40,414 nucleotides of DNA from an uncultured Gilliamella sp. GTDB taxonomy: Bacteria; Pseudomonadota; Gammaproteobacteria; Enterobacterales; Orbaceae. The stretch is taken from contig CAMLMY010000017.1 in the NCBI GenBank assembly GCA_946481345.1, positions 1 to 40,414 on the forward strand, read 5' to 3'. Of this stretch, positions 10,244 through 19,731 are shown piece by piece (the first letter of the stretch is position 1; each line of letters starts with the position of its first letter). The position numbers and the translations under genes were made by a program. The notes under the pieces were generated by a model. That model was not told the origin of the DNA. It searched no databases and saw only the letters and a program-made list of their open reading frames with translations.

Positions 10244-12379
10244 TTAACCAATTTGACCATTATTTAAATGTTTAACTCGACGTTTGACTTCTTCTTGTTT
10301 TCCAGCATTAAATGGACGGGCATCAGGACTACCTAAGTAACCACAAACACGACGAGTTACTGAGACTTTAGATGAATCATGATTACCACAACTTGGGCAA
10401 ACAAAGCCTTTACTTGTGCAAGAAAATTCACCCGTATAACCACATTCATAACACTCATCAATAGGTGTATTAGTACCATAGTAAGGTACTCGGCTATAGC
10501 TATAGTCCCAAACATCTTCTAATGCTTTAATATTATTTATCATATTAGGATATTCTCCATAACAGATAAATCCGCCATTTGCTACTGGTGGATAAGCTTT
10601 CTCAAACTCAATTTTTTCGTATGGATTAACTTTTTTCTCAACATCAAGATGAAAACTGTTTGTATAATAACCTTTATCAGTGACACCAGAAATAATGCCA
10701 AACTCAGCAGTATCAAGTCTACAGAAACGATCACACAAATTTTCGCTTGGCGTACTGTACAAGCTAAAACCATAACCAGTCTCATCTTTCCATTGTTCTA
10801 CTGCTTTACGTAAATGTTCAACAATGGCAATACCTTTTTGACGTAAAGTTTCATTATCAAATGGATGAGTTTGATTACCATAAAGTGCATTTAGAGTTTC
10901 ATGAATACCGATATAGCCTAATGAAATAGAAGCACGACCATTTTTGAATATTTCAGACACGCTATCATCTTCTTTTAGTCGCACACCACAAGCGCCTTCC
11001 ATATATAAAATAGGTGCAACACGGGCTTTAACCCCTTCTAAACGAGCAATACGTGTCATTAAGGCCTTTTTGCATAGAGCTAAACGGTTATCTAAAATTT
11101 TCCAAAACTGCGATTCATCGCCATGCGCTTCAATTGCAATACGTGGAAGATTTAAACTAATTACGCCTAAATTATTACGACCGTCATGAATTTTATGACC
11201 ATCTTCTTCATAAACACCTAAAAAGCTTCGACATCCCATTGGCGTTTTGAATGAACCAGTAACTTCAACGACTTTATCGTAATTTAATATATCTGGGTAC
11301 ATACGTTTGCTTGCACACTCTAATGCAAGTTGCTTAATATCATAATTTACATCGTTTGGTTTATGATTAATTCCATCTTTAATTGCAAAAACTAATTTTG
11401 GAAAAACAGCGGTTTTATGATTTTTACCTAAACCTTTTATACGAACTTTAAGAATTGACTCTTGAATTAAGCGTGACTCCCAGCTTGTCCCTAGACCAAA
11501 GCCAAAAGTAACAAATGGAGTTTGACCATTAGCAGTATGTAAAGTATTAACCTCATATTCTAAAGATTGAAAAGCATCATAACACTCTTTTTGAGTACGA
11601 CTTTCAGCATAAGCTTCTGGATTTGAAATATTCCATTCTTCTGCTACTTGTTTATGTTTTTGATAACTGATAGTGACAAATTTAGCTAAAATTTCATCAA
11701 TACGATTTATAGTTGTTCCACCATAAATATGACTAGCAACTTGAGCAATAATTTGCGCTGTTACTGCCGTAGCCGTTGCAATTGATTTTGGCGGTTCAAT
11801 TTCAGCATTACCCATTTTGAAGCCATTTGTTAACATACCATCTAAATCGATTAGCATACAGTTAAACATCGGGAAAAATGGTGCATAATCGAGATCATGA
11901 TAATGAATTTCACCACAATCATGGGCTCGTGAAATTTCTTTAGGTAATAGATATTGTTTAGCGTAATGCTTTGCCACAATTCCCGCAAGCAAGTCTCGTT
12001 GCGTAGGAATAACTTTACTATCTTTATTAGCATTTTCATTTAAGATTGCAACATTACTTTGTTCAATTAAACCACGAATATCCTGAGTTAATCGACTGCG
12101 TTGTTCACGTTCTCGATCGCGATCATGTCTATACTCAATATAGGTTCTTGCTAACTTTTTATAAGGACCTGACATCAGCTGATTTTCAACTGCGTTTTGA
12201 ATTTCGTTAATATCGACACTCTCACGCTCAGCCATTTGCTTAGTAATCTCTTGGGCAACAGCAGCACAATAATCTGGATCATTAACATTAGCAGCAACTG
12301 CTGCCTTAACGATAGCATCTCTGATTCGACCTTCATTAAATGAGGTCTGGCAACCATCACGTTTAATTACTACAGGCAT
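10244..12379 (-). CDS. nrdD: Anaerobic (class III) ribonucleoside-triphosphate reductase
   Basis: This enzyme reduces NTPs to dNTPs using a glycyl radical and formate, giving DNA precursors without oxygen. At 711 residues it is one shorter than E. coli NrdD. An N-terminal ATP cone (about 1-95, beginning VVIKRDG) precedes the catalytic barrel. The C-terminal zinc site is two CxxC pairs (CYECG and CPSCG), and the radical glycine is G680 in RRVCGYLG. GAGGAG sits 5 bases before the ATG. Together with NrdG it indicates the organism replicates anaerobically. A 385-base region with NrdR boxes lies upstream. Confidence 0.97.
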   Translation of the reverse strand: MPVVIKRDGCQTSFNEGRIRDAIVKAAVAANVNDPDYCAAVAQEITKQMAERESVDINEIQNAVENQLMSGPYKKLARTYIEYRHDRDREREQRSRLTQDIRGLIEQSNVAILNENANKDSKVIPTQRDLLAGIVAKHYAKQYLLPKEISRAHDCGEIHYHDLDYAPFFPMFNCMLIDLDGMLTNGFKMGNAEIEPPKSIATATAVTAQIIAQVASHIYGGTTINRIDEILAKFVTISYQKHKQVAEEWNISNPEAYAESRTQKECYDAFQSLEYEVNTLHTANGQTPFVTFGFGLGTSWESRLIQESILKVRIKGLGKNHKTAVFPKLVFAIKDGINHKPNDVNYDIKQLALECASKRMYPDILNYDKVVEVTGSFKTPMGCRSFLGVYEEDGHKIHDGRNNLGVISLNLPRIAIEAHGDESQFWKILDNRLALCKKALMTRIARLEGVKARVAPILYMEGACGVRLKEDDSVSEIFKNGRASISLGYIGIHETLNALYGNQTHPFDNETLRQKGIAIVEHLRKAVEQWKDETGYGFSLYSTPSENLCDRFCRLDTAEFGIISGVTDKGYYTNSFHLDVEKKVNPYEKIEFEKAYPPVANGGFICYGEYPNMINNIKALEDVWDYSYSRVPYYGTNTPIDECYECGYTGEFSCTSKGFVCPSCGNHDSSKVSVTRRVCGYLGSPDARPFNAGKQEEVKRRVKHLNNGQIG

Positions 12380-12535
12380 ATATACTCCTCAACATTCATT
12401 AATAAATAGTAGTTAGCATAGGATTTATATCAATATTAATACTCATGTTAATTGTAATGATTAAAACAATTGATTTTTTTATTAGAATATTAGACTTTAT
12501 TCGATATAGACCGGAATTTTCACATTGCTTAGATG

Positions 12536-12582
12536 ATACTACATATAGTAAATATAATTAAATTATACACCATATATTGTGT
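12536..12582. promoter_or_regulatory. Tandem NrdR boxes upstream of nrdD
   Basis: The box at 12567-12582 reads ACACCATATATTGTGT and matches the NrdR consensus ACACWATATATWGTGT at 15 of 16 positions. A second at 12536-12551 reads ATACTACATATAGTAA and matches 12 of 16, including the central core. They start exactly 31 bases apart, the three-helical-turn spacing known for paired NrdR boxes. NrdR represses ribonucleotide reductase genes when dATP is high. The nearer box lies 157 bases from the nrdD start codon. Confidence 0.85.
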
Positions 12583-12705
12583 TTTTCCAGATTTTTTAGT
12601 AAATAAAATTACTTGACAAAGCAAAGTTCAAGCACTACAAGTCTTTTTATAGGTAGCTTAAAAAATTTGAATGAATTTATTGGATGACAAGAAAACAATT
12701 CTTAT

Positions 12706-12732
12706 AAGAGTGTAAGGTAATCTTACACTCTT
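12706..12732 (-). terminator. Hairpin after gnd, possibly bidirectional
   Basis: AAGAGTGTAAG (12706-12716) and CTTACACTCTT (12722-12732) form a perfect 11-bp stem with a 5-base loop, 32 bases past the gnd stop. The tract following on the minus strand is only moderately T-rich (ATAAGAATTGTTTT); on the plus strand the stem ends in CTCTTTT. It could therefore work in either direction. Confidence 0.55.
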
Positions 12733-12764
12733 TTAACAAAAATTATTGCTTACATTAAAAATAA

Positions 12765-14180
12765 TTATGACTCAATGTTTAACCAATCAGTATGGAAAAC
12801 ACCCTCTTTATCGATACGTTGATAAGTATGAGCACCAAAATAATCTCGCTGTGCTTGAATTAAATTAGCTGGTAATACAGCAGAACGATAACTATCATAA
12901 TAAGCTATAGCTGCCGAAAGCGTTGGCACCGCAATACCTTGTTGGATAGCTAACGAGACTACATCACGCAATGACTGTTGATAAACTTCGACAGTTTGAT
13001 TGAAATAAGGTGCTAATAACAAATTATCAATCTCATTATTATCTGCATAGGCATCTGTAATTTTTTGCAAGAATTGTGCGCGAATAATACATCCAGCCCT
13101 AAAGATTTTGGCTATTTCTCCATAATTTAAATTCCATTGATATTTATGAGAAGCAGCTTTTAACTGTGCAAACCCTTGTGCATAGGAGATAATTTTACCC
13201 ATATACAGTGCTTTACGCACTTTTTCTATCAACTCTTTCTTGTCACTAGCATAAGGATTCTGTTTAGGACCTTTTAATACTTTTGATGCAGCCACACGTT
13301 GATCTTTAATTGCAGAAAGATAACGAGCAAATACCGATTCAGTTATCAATGATAAAGGTTCGCCAAGATCTAAAGCACTTTGACTCGTCCATTTACCCGT
13401 ACCTTTATTACCTGCAGCATCTAAAATCACATCAACAAGATAATTGCCTTCTTCATCTTTAAATTTAAAAATATCAGCCGTAATCTCAATTAAATAGCTA
13501 TTTAATTCACCCTTATTCCAGTCAGAAAAAACATTAGCTAATTCATCATTGGTTAGGCCTACAACATGTTTTAAAACTGAATAACTTTCAGCTATAAGCT
13601 GCATATCACCATATTCAATCCCATTATGCGCCATTTTAACATAATGACCCGCGCCATTTGGACCAATATAAGCAACACATGGTTCACCATTAGCTTTAGC
13701 AGCTATTTTTTCTAAAATAGGTGCAACTAATGCATATGCTTCTTTTTGACCTCCAGGCATAATTGAAGGACCTTTTAATGCACCTTCTTCACCACCAGAA
13801 ACACCGGCTCCAATAAAATTAAAACCTTCATCGGAAAGCATTTTATTTCGGCGAATGGTATCTTCAAAATACGCATTTCCACCATCAATAATAATATCAC
13901 CTTTATCTAATAGTGGACGTAACTCATCAATAACGGCATCTGTTCCTTTACCGGCTTGAACCATAATAAGGATACGGCGAGGTTTTTCTAATGAATTTAC
14001 AAAATCTTCAATAGTGAAGTAAGGAACCAATTGCTTATCAGAATGCTCCGCCATTACTTGTTCTGTTTTATCTTTAGAACGATTATAGATAGCAACAGAA
14101 AATCCACGACTTTCAATATTGAGAGCAAGATTGCGCCCCATAACTGCCATTCCAATAACACCGATTTGTTGTTTAGACAT
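12765..14180 (-). CDS. gnd: 6-phosphogluconate dehydrogenase, decarboxylating
   Basis: Gnd oxidises and decarboxylates 6-phosphogluconate to ribulose 5-phosphate with NADP+, the last oxidative step of the pentose phosphate pathway. The 471 residues are the standard length. The N-terminal Rossmann motif [17 protein letters not shown] (about 7-23) has the NR-S-K segment that binds NADP phosphate (YNRSKDK). The substrate-binding [16 protein letters not shown] (about 129-144) and the catalytic [13 protein letters not shown] (about 183-195) are intact. AGGAG precedes the ATG by about 8 bases. It is a single-gene unit between rho and nrdD, with a terminator hairpin on each side. Confidence 0.97.
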   Translation of the reverse strand: MSKQQIGVIGMAVMGRNLALNIESRGFSVAIYNRSKDKTEQVMAEHSDKQLVPYFTIEDFVNSLEKPRRILIMVQAGKGTDAVIDELRPLLDKGDIIIDGGNAYFEDTIRRNKMLSDEGFNFIGAGVSGGEEGALKGPSIMPGGQKEAYALVAPILEKIAAKANGEPCVAYIGPNGAGHYVKMAHNGIEYGDMQLIAESYSVLKHVVGLTNDELANVFSDWNKGELNSYLIEITADIFKFKDEEGNYLVDVILDAAGNKGTGKWTSQSALDLGEPLSLITESVFARYLSAIKDQRVAASKVLKGPKQNPYASDKKELIEKVRKALYMGKIISYAQGFAQLKAASHKYQWNLNYGEIAKIFRAGCIIRAQFLQKITDAYADNNEIDNLLLAPYFNQTVEVYQQSLRDVVSLAIQQGIAVPTLSAAIAYYDSYRSAVLPANLIQAQRDYFGAHTYQRIDKEGVFHTDWLNIES

Positions 14181-14283
14181 GATTTGGCTCCTATATTAAA
14201 TCTATATATAACCTTAAACACTAAGGCTTTTTAACAATACCTAAAACTTATTTAAGTTTTTTAAATTACGCTATATTTTTCCA

Positions 14284-14318
14284 CAAAAAAACCGTATCAG
14301 ATATAATACGGCTTTTTT
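14284..14318 (-). terminator. rho terminator (bidirectional-looking)
   Basis: CCGTAT (14292-14297) pairs with ATACGG (14306-14311) around an 8-base loop. It is flanked by A-rich DNA on the left and T6 at 14313-14318, so on the minus strand the stem is followed by a seven-T tract. It is 37 bases past the rho stop. Confidence 0.75.
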
Positions 14319-14354
14319 AGCAACTTTAATGATATTTAGTATTCATTACGCAAA

Positions 14355-15617
14355 TCATGAACGCTTCATCATTTCAAAAAACTCATCATTCGTTTTAGTC
14401 ATGGCAAGTTTATCAATTAAAAATTCCATCGCGTCGATTTCACCCATTGGGTTAAGAATTTTGCGCAAAATCCACATTTTCTGTAATTCATCTGGTGAAG
14501 TCATTAAATCTTCTTTACGTGTGCCAGAACGATTAAAGTCAATTGCAGGGAATACACGTCGCTCTGCAATTTTACGAGATAAATGTACCTCCATATTACC
14601 AGTACCTTTAAACTCTTCGTAAATAACTTCATCCATTTTTGAACCAGTATCAATCAGTGCAGTTGCAATAATAGTTAAACTACCACCTTCTTCTACATTA
14701 CGCGCAGCACCAAAAAAACGTTTTGGACGATGTAATGCATTTGCATCTACACCACCAGTTAATACTTTACCTGATGATGGAACAACCGTATTATAGGCTC
14801 GAGCTAGGCGAGTAATCGAATCGAGCAAAATAATGACATCTTTTTTATGTTCTACTAAACGTTTAGCCCGTTCAATAACCATTTCAGCAACCTGAACATG
14901 CCTTGCAGCAGGCTCATCAAAAGTTGATGCAACTACTTCACCTTTTACTAAACGTTGCATTTCAGTGACTTCTTCTGGACGTTCATCAATCATCAATACC
15001 ACAAGTTCACACTCAGGATGATTTACAGCCAAACTTTGTGCAATATTTTGCAGAAGCATGGTTTTACCAGCTTTTGGAGGTGCGACAATCAAACCACGTT
15101 GACCTTTACCAATCGGTGAAGCTAAATCAAGTACTCTAGCAGTAATATCTTCAGTAGAACCATTACCGCGTTCCATACGTAATCGAGAGTTTGGATGAAG
15201 TGGGGTTAAGTTTTCAAAGAGGATTTTATTGCGAGCATCTTCAGGTTTATCATGATTAACTTCGTTAACTTTAAGTAAAGCAAAATAACGTTCGCCTTCT
15301 TTTGGTGGTCTGATTTTACCAGCAATTGTATCACCTGTTCTTAAATTAAATCGCCTAATTTGGCTTGGTGATACATAAATATCGTCAGGTCCAGCTAAAT
15401 ATGAACTATCGGCAGAACGTAAGAAACCAAACCCATCTTGCAAAATTTCAAGTACGCCATCGCCAAAAATATCTTCACCGCTTTTAGCATGCTGCTTTAA
15501 AATTGCAAAAATAATGTCTTGTTTTCTAAGACGAGCAAGATTTTCAAGACCCATTGTTTTTTCGCCAAGCGTTACAAGCTCGGAGACAGAAGTGTTTTTT
15601 AATTCAGTTAAATTCAT
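14355..15617 (-). CDS. rho: Transcription termination factor Rho
   Basis: Rho is the hexameric RNA-dependent ATPase and helicase that ends transcription. The 420 residues are nearly identical in layout to E. coli Rho (419): the N-terminal helical domain MNLTELKN, the RNA-binding cold-shock-like fold with DGFGFLRS, primary-site residues in SPSQIRRF, Walker A in PPKAGKT (about 179-185), Walker B before DERPEEVTE, and the Q- and R-loop segments ([20 protein letters not shown]). No Gram-positive-type insertion is present. The ATG has no good ribosome site. trxA lies 348 bases upstream, and its own terminator intervenes, so rho has a separate promoter and a long leader. Confidence 0.98.
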   Translation of the reverse strand: MNLTELKNTSVSELVTLGEKTMGLENLARLRKQDIIFAILKQHAKSGEDIFGDGVLEILQDGFGFLRSADSSYLAGPDDIYVSPSQIRRFNLRTGDTIAGKIRPPKEGERYFALLKVNEVNHDKPEDARNKILFENLTPLHPNSRLRMERGNGSTEDITARVLDLASPIGKGQRGLIVAPPKAGKTMLLQNIAQSLAVNHPECELVVLMIDERPEEVTEMQRLVKGEVVASTFDEPAARHVQVAEMVIERAKRLVEHKKDVIILLDSITRLARAYNTVVPSSGKVLTGGVDANALHRPKRFFGAARNVEEGGSLTIIATALIDTGSKMDEVIYEEFKGTGNMEVHLSRKIAERRVFPAIDFNRSGTRKEDLMTSPDELQKMWILRKILNPMGEIDAMEFLIDKLAMTKTNDEFFEMMKRS

Positions 15618-15904
15618 AATTTTAAAAATTCTTGAGGATAAAATTGATATGTTTGCAATTACCGCTATTTATTTTTTGTATATTTTTTAATTTACTTATA
15701 AAAACCTCTTTCTGGCAATAAACAAACGCAATCAATTATTAATTTCTTATGATAATATGCGTTTAGATATAAACTGTTTACCCACTTAATCAATAAAAAC
15801 AATGGATTGCAGAAAGGAGTTCTTGTAAGAGGTTAGCAATGTACACTAAAAAAAGTACTATGTCTATACTTAATTATACTTTATGTACAGAGATATATTT
15901 ATTT
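15618..15904 (-). promoter_or_regulatory. Long rho leader with possible Rho-utilisation site
   Basis: Between the trxA terminator and the rho ATG lie nearly 290 bases with no coding frame I trust, and no RhoL-like leader peptide. A minus-strand TATAAT (15873-15878) is a candidate -10. Just downstream, the minus-strand transcript at about 15805-15840 is rich in C and poor in G (AACCTCTTACAAG, ACTCCTTTCTGC), unlike the surrounding A/T sequence. That composition suits Rho binding and would allow autogenous attenuation as described for E. coli rho. The role is inference. Confidence 0.45.
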
Positions 15905-15941
15905 AAAATAAAAAATAAGAGTAATTTTCATTACTCTTATT
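15905..15941 (-). terminator. trxA terminator
   Basis: AATAAGAGTAA (15914-15924) and TTACTCTTATT (15931-15941) make a perfect 11-bp stem with a 6-base loop, 24 bases past the trxA stop. On the minus strand it runs into TTTTATTTT. This separates trxA from rho. Confidence 0.8.
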
Positions 15942-15965
15942 ATTTGTAATAATTATTTAACACAA

Positions 15966-16292
15966 CTAAAGTTGCTCATCAATAAAGCTTTTAAGCTGTG
16001 CTTTAGATAAGGCTCCAACTTGTGTTGCAACAACTTTACCTTGTTTGAAAATCAATAATGTAGGGATTCCACGTATATTAAATTTAGGGGCTATTTTTGG
16101 ATTTTCCTCAATATTTACTTTAGCAAAGATCACTTTATTACCATATTCTTGTGCAACTTCTTCTAAAATTGGTGCTATCATTTTACAAGGTCCACACCAT
16201 TCAGCCCAGAAATCAACCAATACTGGTTTTTCAGCATCATTGATTTGTTTGTCAAATGTCGCTTCAGAAAGTGAAACAATATTATTACTCAT
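15966..16292 (-). CDS. trxA: Thioredoxin 1
   Basis: Thioredoxin is the small dithiol reductant that serves aerobic ribonucleotide reductase, methionine sulfoxide reductase and general cytoplasmic disulfide reduction. It has 108 residues, with the active site WCGPC (C33, C36), the buried D27 in VDFWAEWC, and the cis-proline in RGIPT. I start at ATG 16292: a GGGGGA ribosome site lies 7 bases upstream, whereas an in-frame TTG at 16307 would put that site inside the gene. It is divergent from rhlB, as in E. coli, and ends at a strong terminator. Confidence 0.97.
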   Translation of the reverse strand: MSNNIVSLSEATFDKQINDAEKPVLVDFWAEWCGPCKMIAPILEEVAQEYGNKVIFAKVNIEENPKIAPKFNIRGIPTLLIFKQGKVVATQVGALSKAQLKSFIDEQL

Positions 16293-16404
16293 TTGTTTAT
16301 CCCCCAATAAATATTTATTTTTATAATATTAATAAATTTTCTGTTTTTCCACTAGTAATTAGTATAATAGGACATAATTATTAGTGATGTCTGTATGACT
16401 AATA

Positions 16405-16413
16405 TGCTATAAT
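16405..16413 (+). promoter_or_regulatory. Extended -10 promoter of rhlB
   Basis: TGCTATAAT is a perfect extended -10 element (TGn plus TATAAT). No good -35 is needed for this class and none is obvious. Transcription would begin near 16420, about 27 bases before the rhlB ATG. Confidence 0.55.
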
Positions 16414-16446
16414 TCTCAAACTTTGATAATTACATTTGAAACCACA

Positions 16447-17676
16447 ATGATTCCATCTTATCTTACCAAAACAACTTTTAGTCAATTTCCATTACATCCT
16501 CTAGTGATAAAAGCACTTGATAAGAAAGGCTTTACTTATTGCACGCCAATCCAAGAACAAACATTACCGTTAACAACAAATGGAGTTGATATAGCTGGGC
16601 AAGGACAGACAGGAACAGGTAAAACCATTGCTTTTTTGGCCTCAACGTTTAATCATTTATTAAATCATGAGCCGTTACCAGATCATAAAGCAAACCAACC
16701 TCGAGCAATCATTATAGCCCCAACTCGAGAGCTTGTGGTACAAATTTATCACGATGCAGAAGTATTGTCTCAAGAAACAGGTCTTAAATTAGGATTAGCT
16801 TTCGGTGGTGATGGCTATGATAAACAATTAAAAATGTTATCAGCTGGCGTAGATATTTTAATTGCTACCACAGGGCGATTAATCGATTATGCCAAACAAA
16901 ATTATATAAATTTAGAAGCAATTCAGGTTGCCGTTTTGGATGAAGCTGATCGTATGTTTGACTTAGGATTTATTCGTGATGTTCGCTGGATTTTTAAACA
17001 CATGTCTCCTCCGTCAAAACGATTGACCATGTTATTTTCAGCAACATTAACGCATAATGTACGTGAATTAGCTTTTGAGCATATGAATAATCCACAATAT
17101 GTTGAAGTTGAGCCTGAGCAAAAAATTGGTCACCGTATCAAAGAAGAGCTATTTTTTCCATCCAATGAAGATAAACTTGCCCTACTACAAACACTTATTG
17201 AAGAAGAATGGCCCGATCGCTGCATCGTATTTGCTAACACTAAAGTGGCCTGTGAAAAAATATGGCGACATTTAATTGCAGATGGTCATCGTGTAGGGCT
17301 ATTAACCGGCGATATTGCTCAGAAAAAACGTTTGTCTATTTTAGAACAGTTTACTTCTGGTGATCTAGATATTTTAGTCGCAACGGATGTTGCCGCACGT
17401 GGTTTACATATTCCTGATGTTACCCATGTTTTTAATTATGATCTACCGGATGATTGTGATGACTATCGTCATAGAATTGGAAGAACAGGACGTGCAGGAG
17501 CTGAAGGTTATTCAATTTCACTTGCTTGTGAACGTTATTCTCAAAATTTGCCTGCAATTGAAAAAGCAATTGATCATACCATTCCTGTTAGTCAATATGA
17601 TCCATCTGCACTGTTAGTTGATTTACCCACTCCAAAAACTTTTAAACGTGCACCTCGTAGAAGGTCATCCACATAA
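16447..17676 (+). CDS. rhlB: DEAD-box RNA helicase RhlB
   Basis: RhlB is the ATP-dependent RNA helicase of the RNA degradosome, where it unwinds structured mRNA for RNase E and PNPase. The 409 residues contain the Q motif ([10 protein letters not shown]), motif I GQTGTGKT, Ia PTREL, Ib [19 protein letters not shown], and the second RecA domain with [13 protein letters not shown] and [10 protein letters not shown]. The C-terminal tail is short and basic (RAPRRRSST). I start at ATG 16447 because the upstream in-frame TTG at 16423 would leave almost no leader after the extended -10 promoter. The divergent trxA neighbour matches E. coli. Confidence 0.95.
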   Translation: MIPSYLTKTTFSQFPLHPLVIKALDKKGFTYCTPIQEQTLPLTTNGVDIAGQGQTGTGKTIAFLASTFNHLLNHEPLPDHKANQPRAIIIAPTRELVVQIYHDAEVLSQETGLKLGLAFGGDGYDKQLKMLSAGVDILIATTGRLIDYAKQNYINLEAIQVAVLDEADRMFDLGFIRDVRWIFKHMSPPSKRLTMLFSATLTHNVRELAFEHMNNPQYVEVEPEQKIGHRIKEELFFPSNEDKLALLQTLIEEEWPDRCIVFANTKVACEKIWRHLIADGHRVGLLTGDIAQKKRLSILEQFTSGDLDILVATDVAARGLHIPDVTHVFNYDLPDDCDDYRHRIGRTGRAGAEGYSISLACERYSQNLPAIEKAIDHTIPVSQYDPSALLVDLPTPKTFKRAPRRRSST

Positions 17677-17716
17677 TACAGTAATATAGAGTTTGTATAT
17701 ATTATTATAATCAAAT

Positions 17717-17757
17717 ACAGTTATCTTAATAAGATTAACCATAATTAAGATAACTGT
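17717..17757. terminator. Long perfect hairpin between convergent rhlB and tfoX
   Basis: ACAGTTATCTTAAT (17717-17730) is an exact inverted repeat of ATTAAGATAACTGT (17744-17757) with a 13-base loop. It sits between convergent genes, 40 bases past the rhlB stop and 30 bases past the tfoX stop, so a shared terminator is likely. It lacks a clean T-run on either side, so the terminator reading is tentative. Confidence 0.5.
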
Positions 17758-17786
17758 TAACAAAATTACTATAATTATTTAAATAA

Positions 17787-18401
17787 TTAATTTTCGTTTT
17801 TGTCTTTTAAAAAATCTTTATATGCTAATTCAATTTGTTTTTTAGTTGCCTTAGATAATGATGCAACATGACGATGATTCAATGAGCCATATAAAATAAA
17901 TAAAACATTACTCGAAATACGAGAGTTTTTATTTTTCATCCGGTGATATGCTTCTAAATATCCTACTTTATAAAATATTTCTAGATTATTGATACCAACA
18001 CTAAATAGTAATTTTTCTAATGATAGTGTTATATTGGGAAGTGTTTTAATTCGCTGCTTTTTTAACTTGAGTTTCTCATCTTGTTCTAACTGAGCATATT
18101 TAATAACCATTTTAACCATGGAATGAAATGTTTGTGAATCCTCAAATAATTCATCACTTACTTTGTAATAATCTAACGATTTTGTAGAAATACCGGAAGG
18201 TAAGGTTAAAGTTTTCATACCTAACTCGATAAAAACTGATCGATAATGTGAATGACCTCTTAAATAAAACTCTTGTTCGCCAATCCAACCGAACATTACT
18301 CCTTTGCTATTAATACTAAATCCCCCAAAAAAAGTTTTGATTGAAATATCATCAAAGGTAGATAAATCCTTAAGGATTTTATTTGTAAATGTTGAACTCA
18401 T
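17787..18401 (-). CDS. tfoX: Competence regulator of the TfoX/Sxy family
   Basis: The 204-residue protein has the two-domain Sxy/TfoX layout: an N-terminal TfoX_N domain (about 8-100) with the signature FFGGFSINSKGVMFGWI and a YY/F-rich patch, and a C-terminal TfoX_C domain (about 108-195) beginning LPNITLSLEKLLFSVGI. In Haemophilus, Vibrio and E. coli this protein works with CRP to switch on DNA-uptake genes at CRP-S sites. AGAGAT precedes the ATG by about 7 bases. It is a single-gene unit, divergent from a secreted protein gene. The family call is secure; whether the organism is naturally competent depends on uptake genes not in this window. Confidence 0.9.
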   Translation of the reverse strand: MSSTFTNKILKDLSTFDDISIKTFFGGFSINSKGVMFGWIGEQEFYLRGHSHYRSVFIELGMKTLTLPSGISTKSLDYYKVSDELFEDSQTFHSMVKMVIKYAQLEQDEKLKLKKQRIKTLPNITLSLEKLLFSVGINNLEIFYKVGYLEAYHRMKNKNSRISSNVLFILYGSLNHRHVASLSKATKKQIELAYKDFLKDKNEN

Positions 18402-18739
18402 AATTTATCTCTACTTAACTTAATTGATTGAATAACATAAATAACTTATTTCTTAAATTAAGTTATAGTAAATAATTTAATAATCAAACTGTTTTTTTTA
18501 ATAAATTCATATTTTTGGGATCTATCTTCCATAAATAAACATAAATGATATTAATACTTGATAAAATATATTTTTATATTTCTAATATTTGTTTCCAATA
18601 AAAAAACTAATTATAAATAAACAAATCTTAATAATTCTTTAAAAAGAAAAGATGCTTTAACATTGTTATTATGTTGTAAAAATTATACAATCAACGTACT
18701 AAGAATTATATGGTTTCAATATTGTCAATTCACATTAAC
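18402..18739. other. Divergent control region of tfoX and a secreted-protein gene
   Basis: These 338 bases are very AT-rich. A possible plus-strand promoter is TTGTTA (18663-18668) with TATACA (18684-18689), though the spacing of 15 is short. I find no CRP site (TGTGA-N6-TCACA) for tfoX and no other feature. Confidence 0.35.
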
Positions 18740-19363
18740 ATGATCAAAATTGCTGTTATTTTGTTTGTTTTGTTTTGTTCATCTGCTGCAACTGCAGATA
18801 AACTTGCATTAATACAATCATTGACTCTTTGTAATCCTAATTTTTTCAAAGAAGTCTATGCCAACAAAAGTGAATTGCAAAAATATACAAATATCCGAAC
18901 CTTTGATAAGAATAAAGCTTATATTTCTGTCGAAAATCGTACAGATACCAATAAAAACTATACTTACTTCAAAATTCCTATGACTTATAAAAATTTAACA
19001 ATTAAAGGCTATTATGATAGTGCCATGGATCTAGGAAAAATGGGAAAATATTATTTTTGGGGCTTTATTATTGACAATGATATTAACGAAATTAAAGATA
19101 CGTTGGATTTCATTGATTGGAAAAATATGGAAGACAATTTGCTTTATATTGCTAATCCTATGATTCGTAATATCAATGATGAAATACATGTATGGAATGA
19201 AAATACCGGTACCGTAGTTGGTGTAAAAACCATTCCTGCACCGGATACAACTGAAAAGCTATTATTACTTGAAAAAGGGGCAAATATGAATCTGCTAATT
19301 TGTTCAATTCAAGGTATTGTCACTGTAGAATTACTTAAACAAGAACGCCCTGATATCAAATAA
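18740..19363 (+). CDS. Secreted protein of unknown function
   Basis: I do not recognise this gene. The product has 207 residues with a clear Sec signal peptide: K3, a hydrophobic core IAVILFVLF, and a likely signal-peptidase I site after ATA at residue 19 (before DKLAL). There is no lipobox. The mature part, about 188 residues, is polar with many Asn, Asp and Tyr and two cysteines (SLTLCNP near its start, LLICSIQG near its end), which could pair in the periplasm. An alternative ATG at 18710 would add MVSILSIHIN before the signal peptide; neither start has a strong ribosome site. The gene is divergent from tfoX and ends 6 bases from the glnB stop. Confidence 0.7.
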   Translation: MIKIAVILFVLFCSSAATADKLALIQSLTLCNPNFFKEVYANKSELQKYTNIRTFDKNKAYISVENRTDTNKNYTYFKIPMTYKNLTIKGYYDSAMDLGKMGKYYFWGFIIDNDINEIKDTLDFIDWKNMEDNLLYIANPMIRNINDEIHVWNENTGTVVGVKTIPAPDTTEKLLLLEKGANMNLLICSIQGIVTVELLKQERPDIK

Positions 19364-19369
19364 ATTTAA

Positions 19370-19720
<351 letters not shown>

Positions 19721-19731
19721 TCAATTCGAGA

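Larger units (their letters stand above)
12380..12764. other. Intergenic region between nrdD and gnd
   Basis: This 385-base spacer holds the nrdD control region (NrdR boxes at 12536-12582) and the gnd terminator hairpin (12706-12732). A plus-strand TTGACA (12613-12618) with TACAAG 17 bases on (12636-12641) is a possible promoter whose transcript would run about 85 bases to that same hairpin, which could be a small RNA. I see no coding frame. Confidence 0.4.

Noticed and set aside
10582-12360. Several 60-80 codon open frames overlapping nrdD on both strands
   Set aside because: All lie within an intact, highly conserved nrdD and look like alternate-frame readings of it.
16293-16307. TTG start extending TrxA by five residues
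   Set aside because: The GGGGGA ribosome site would then be inside the gene, and the family begins at ATG 16292.
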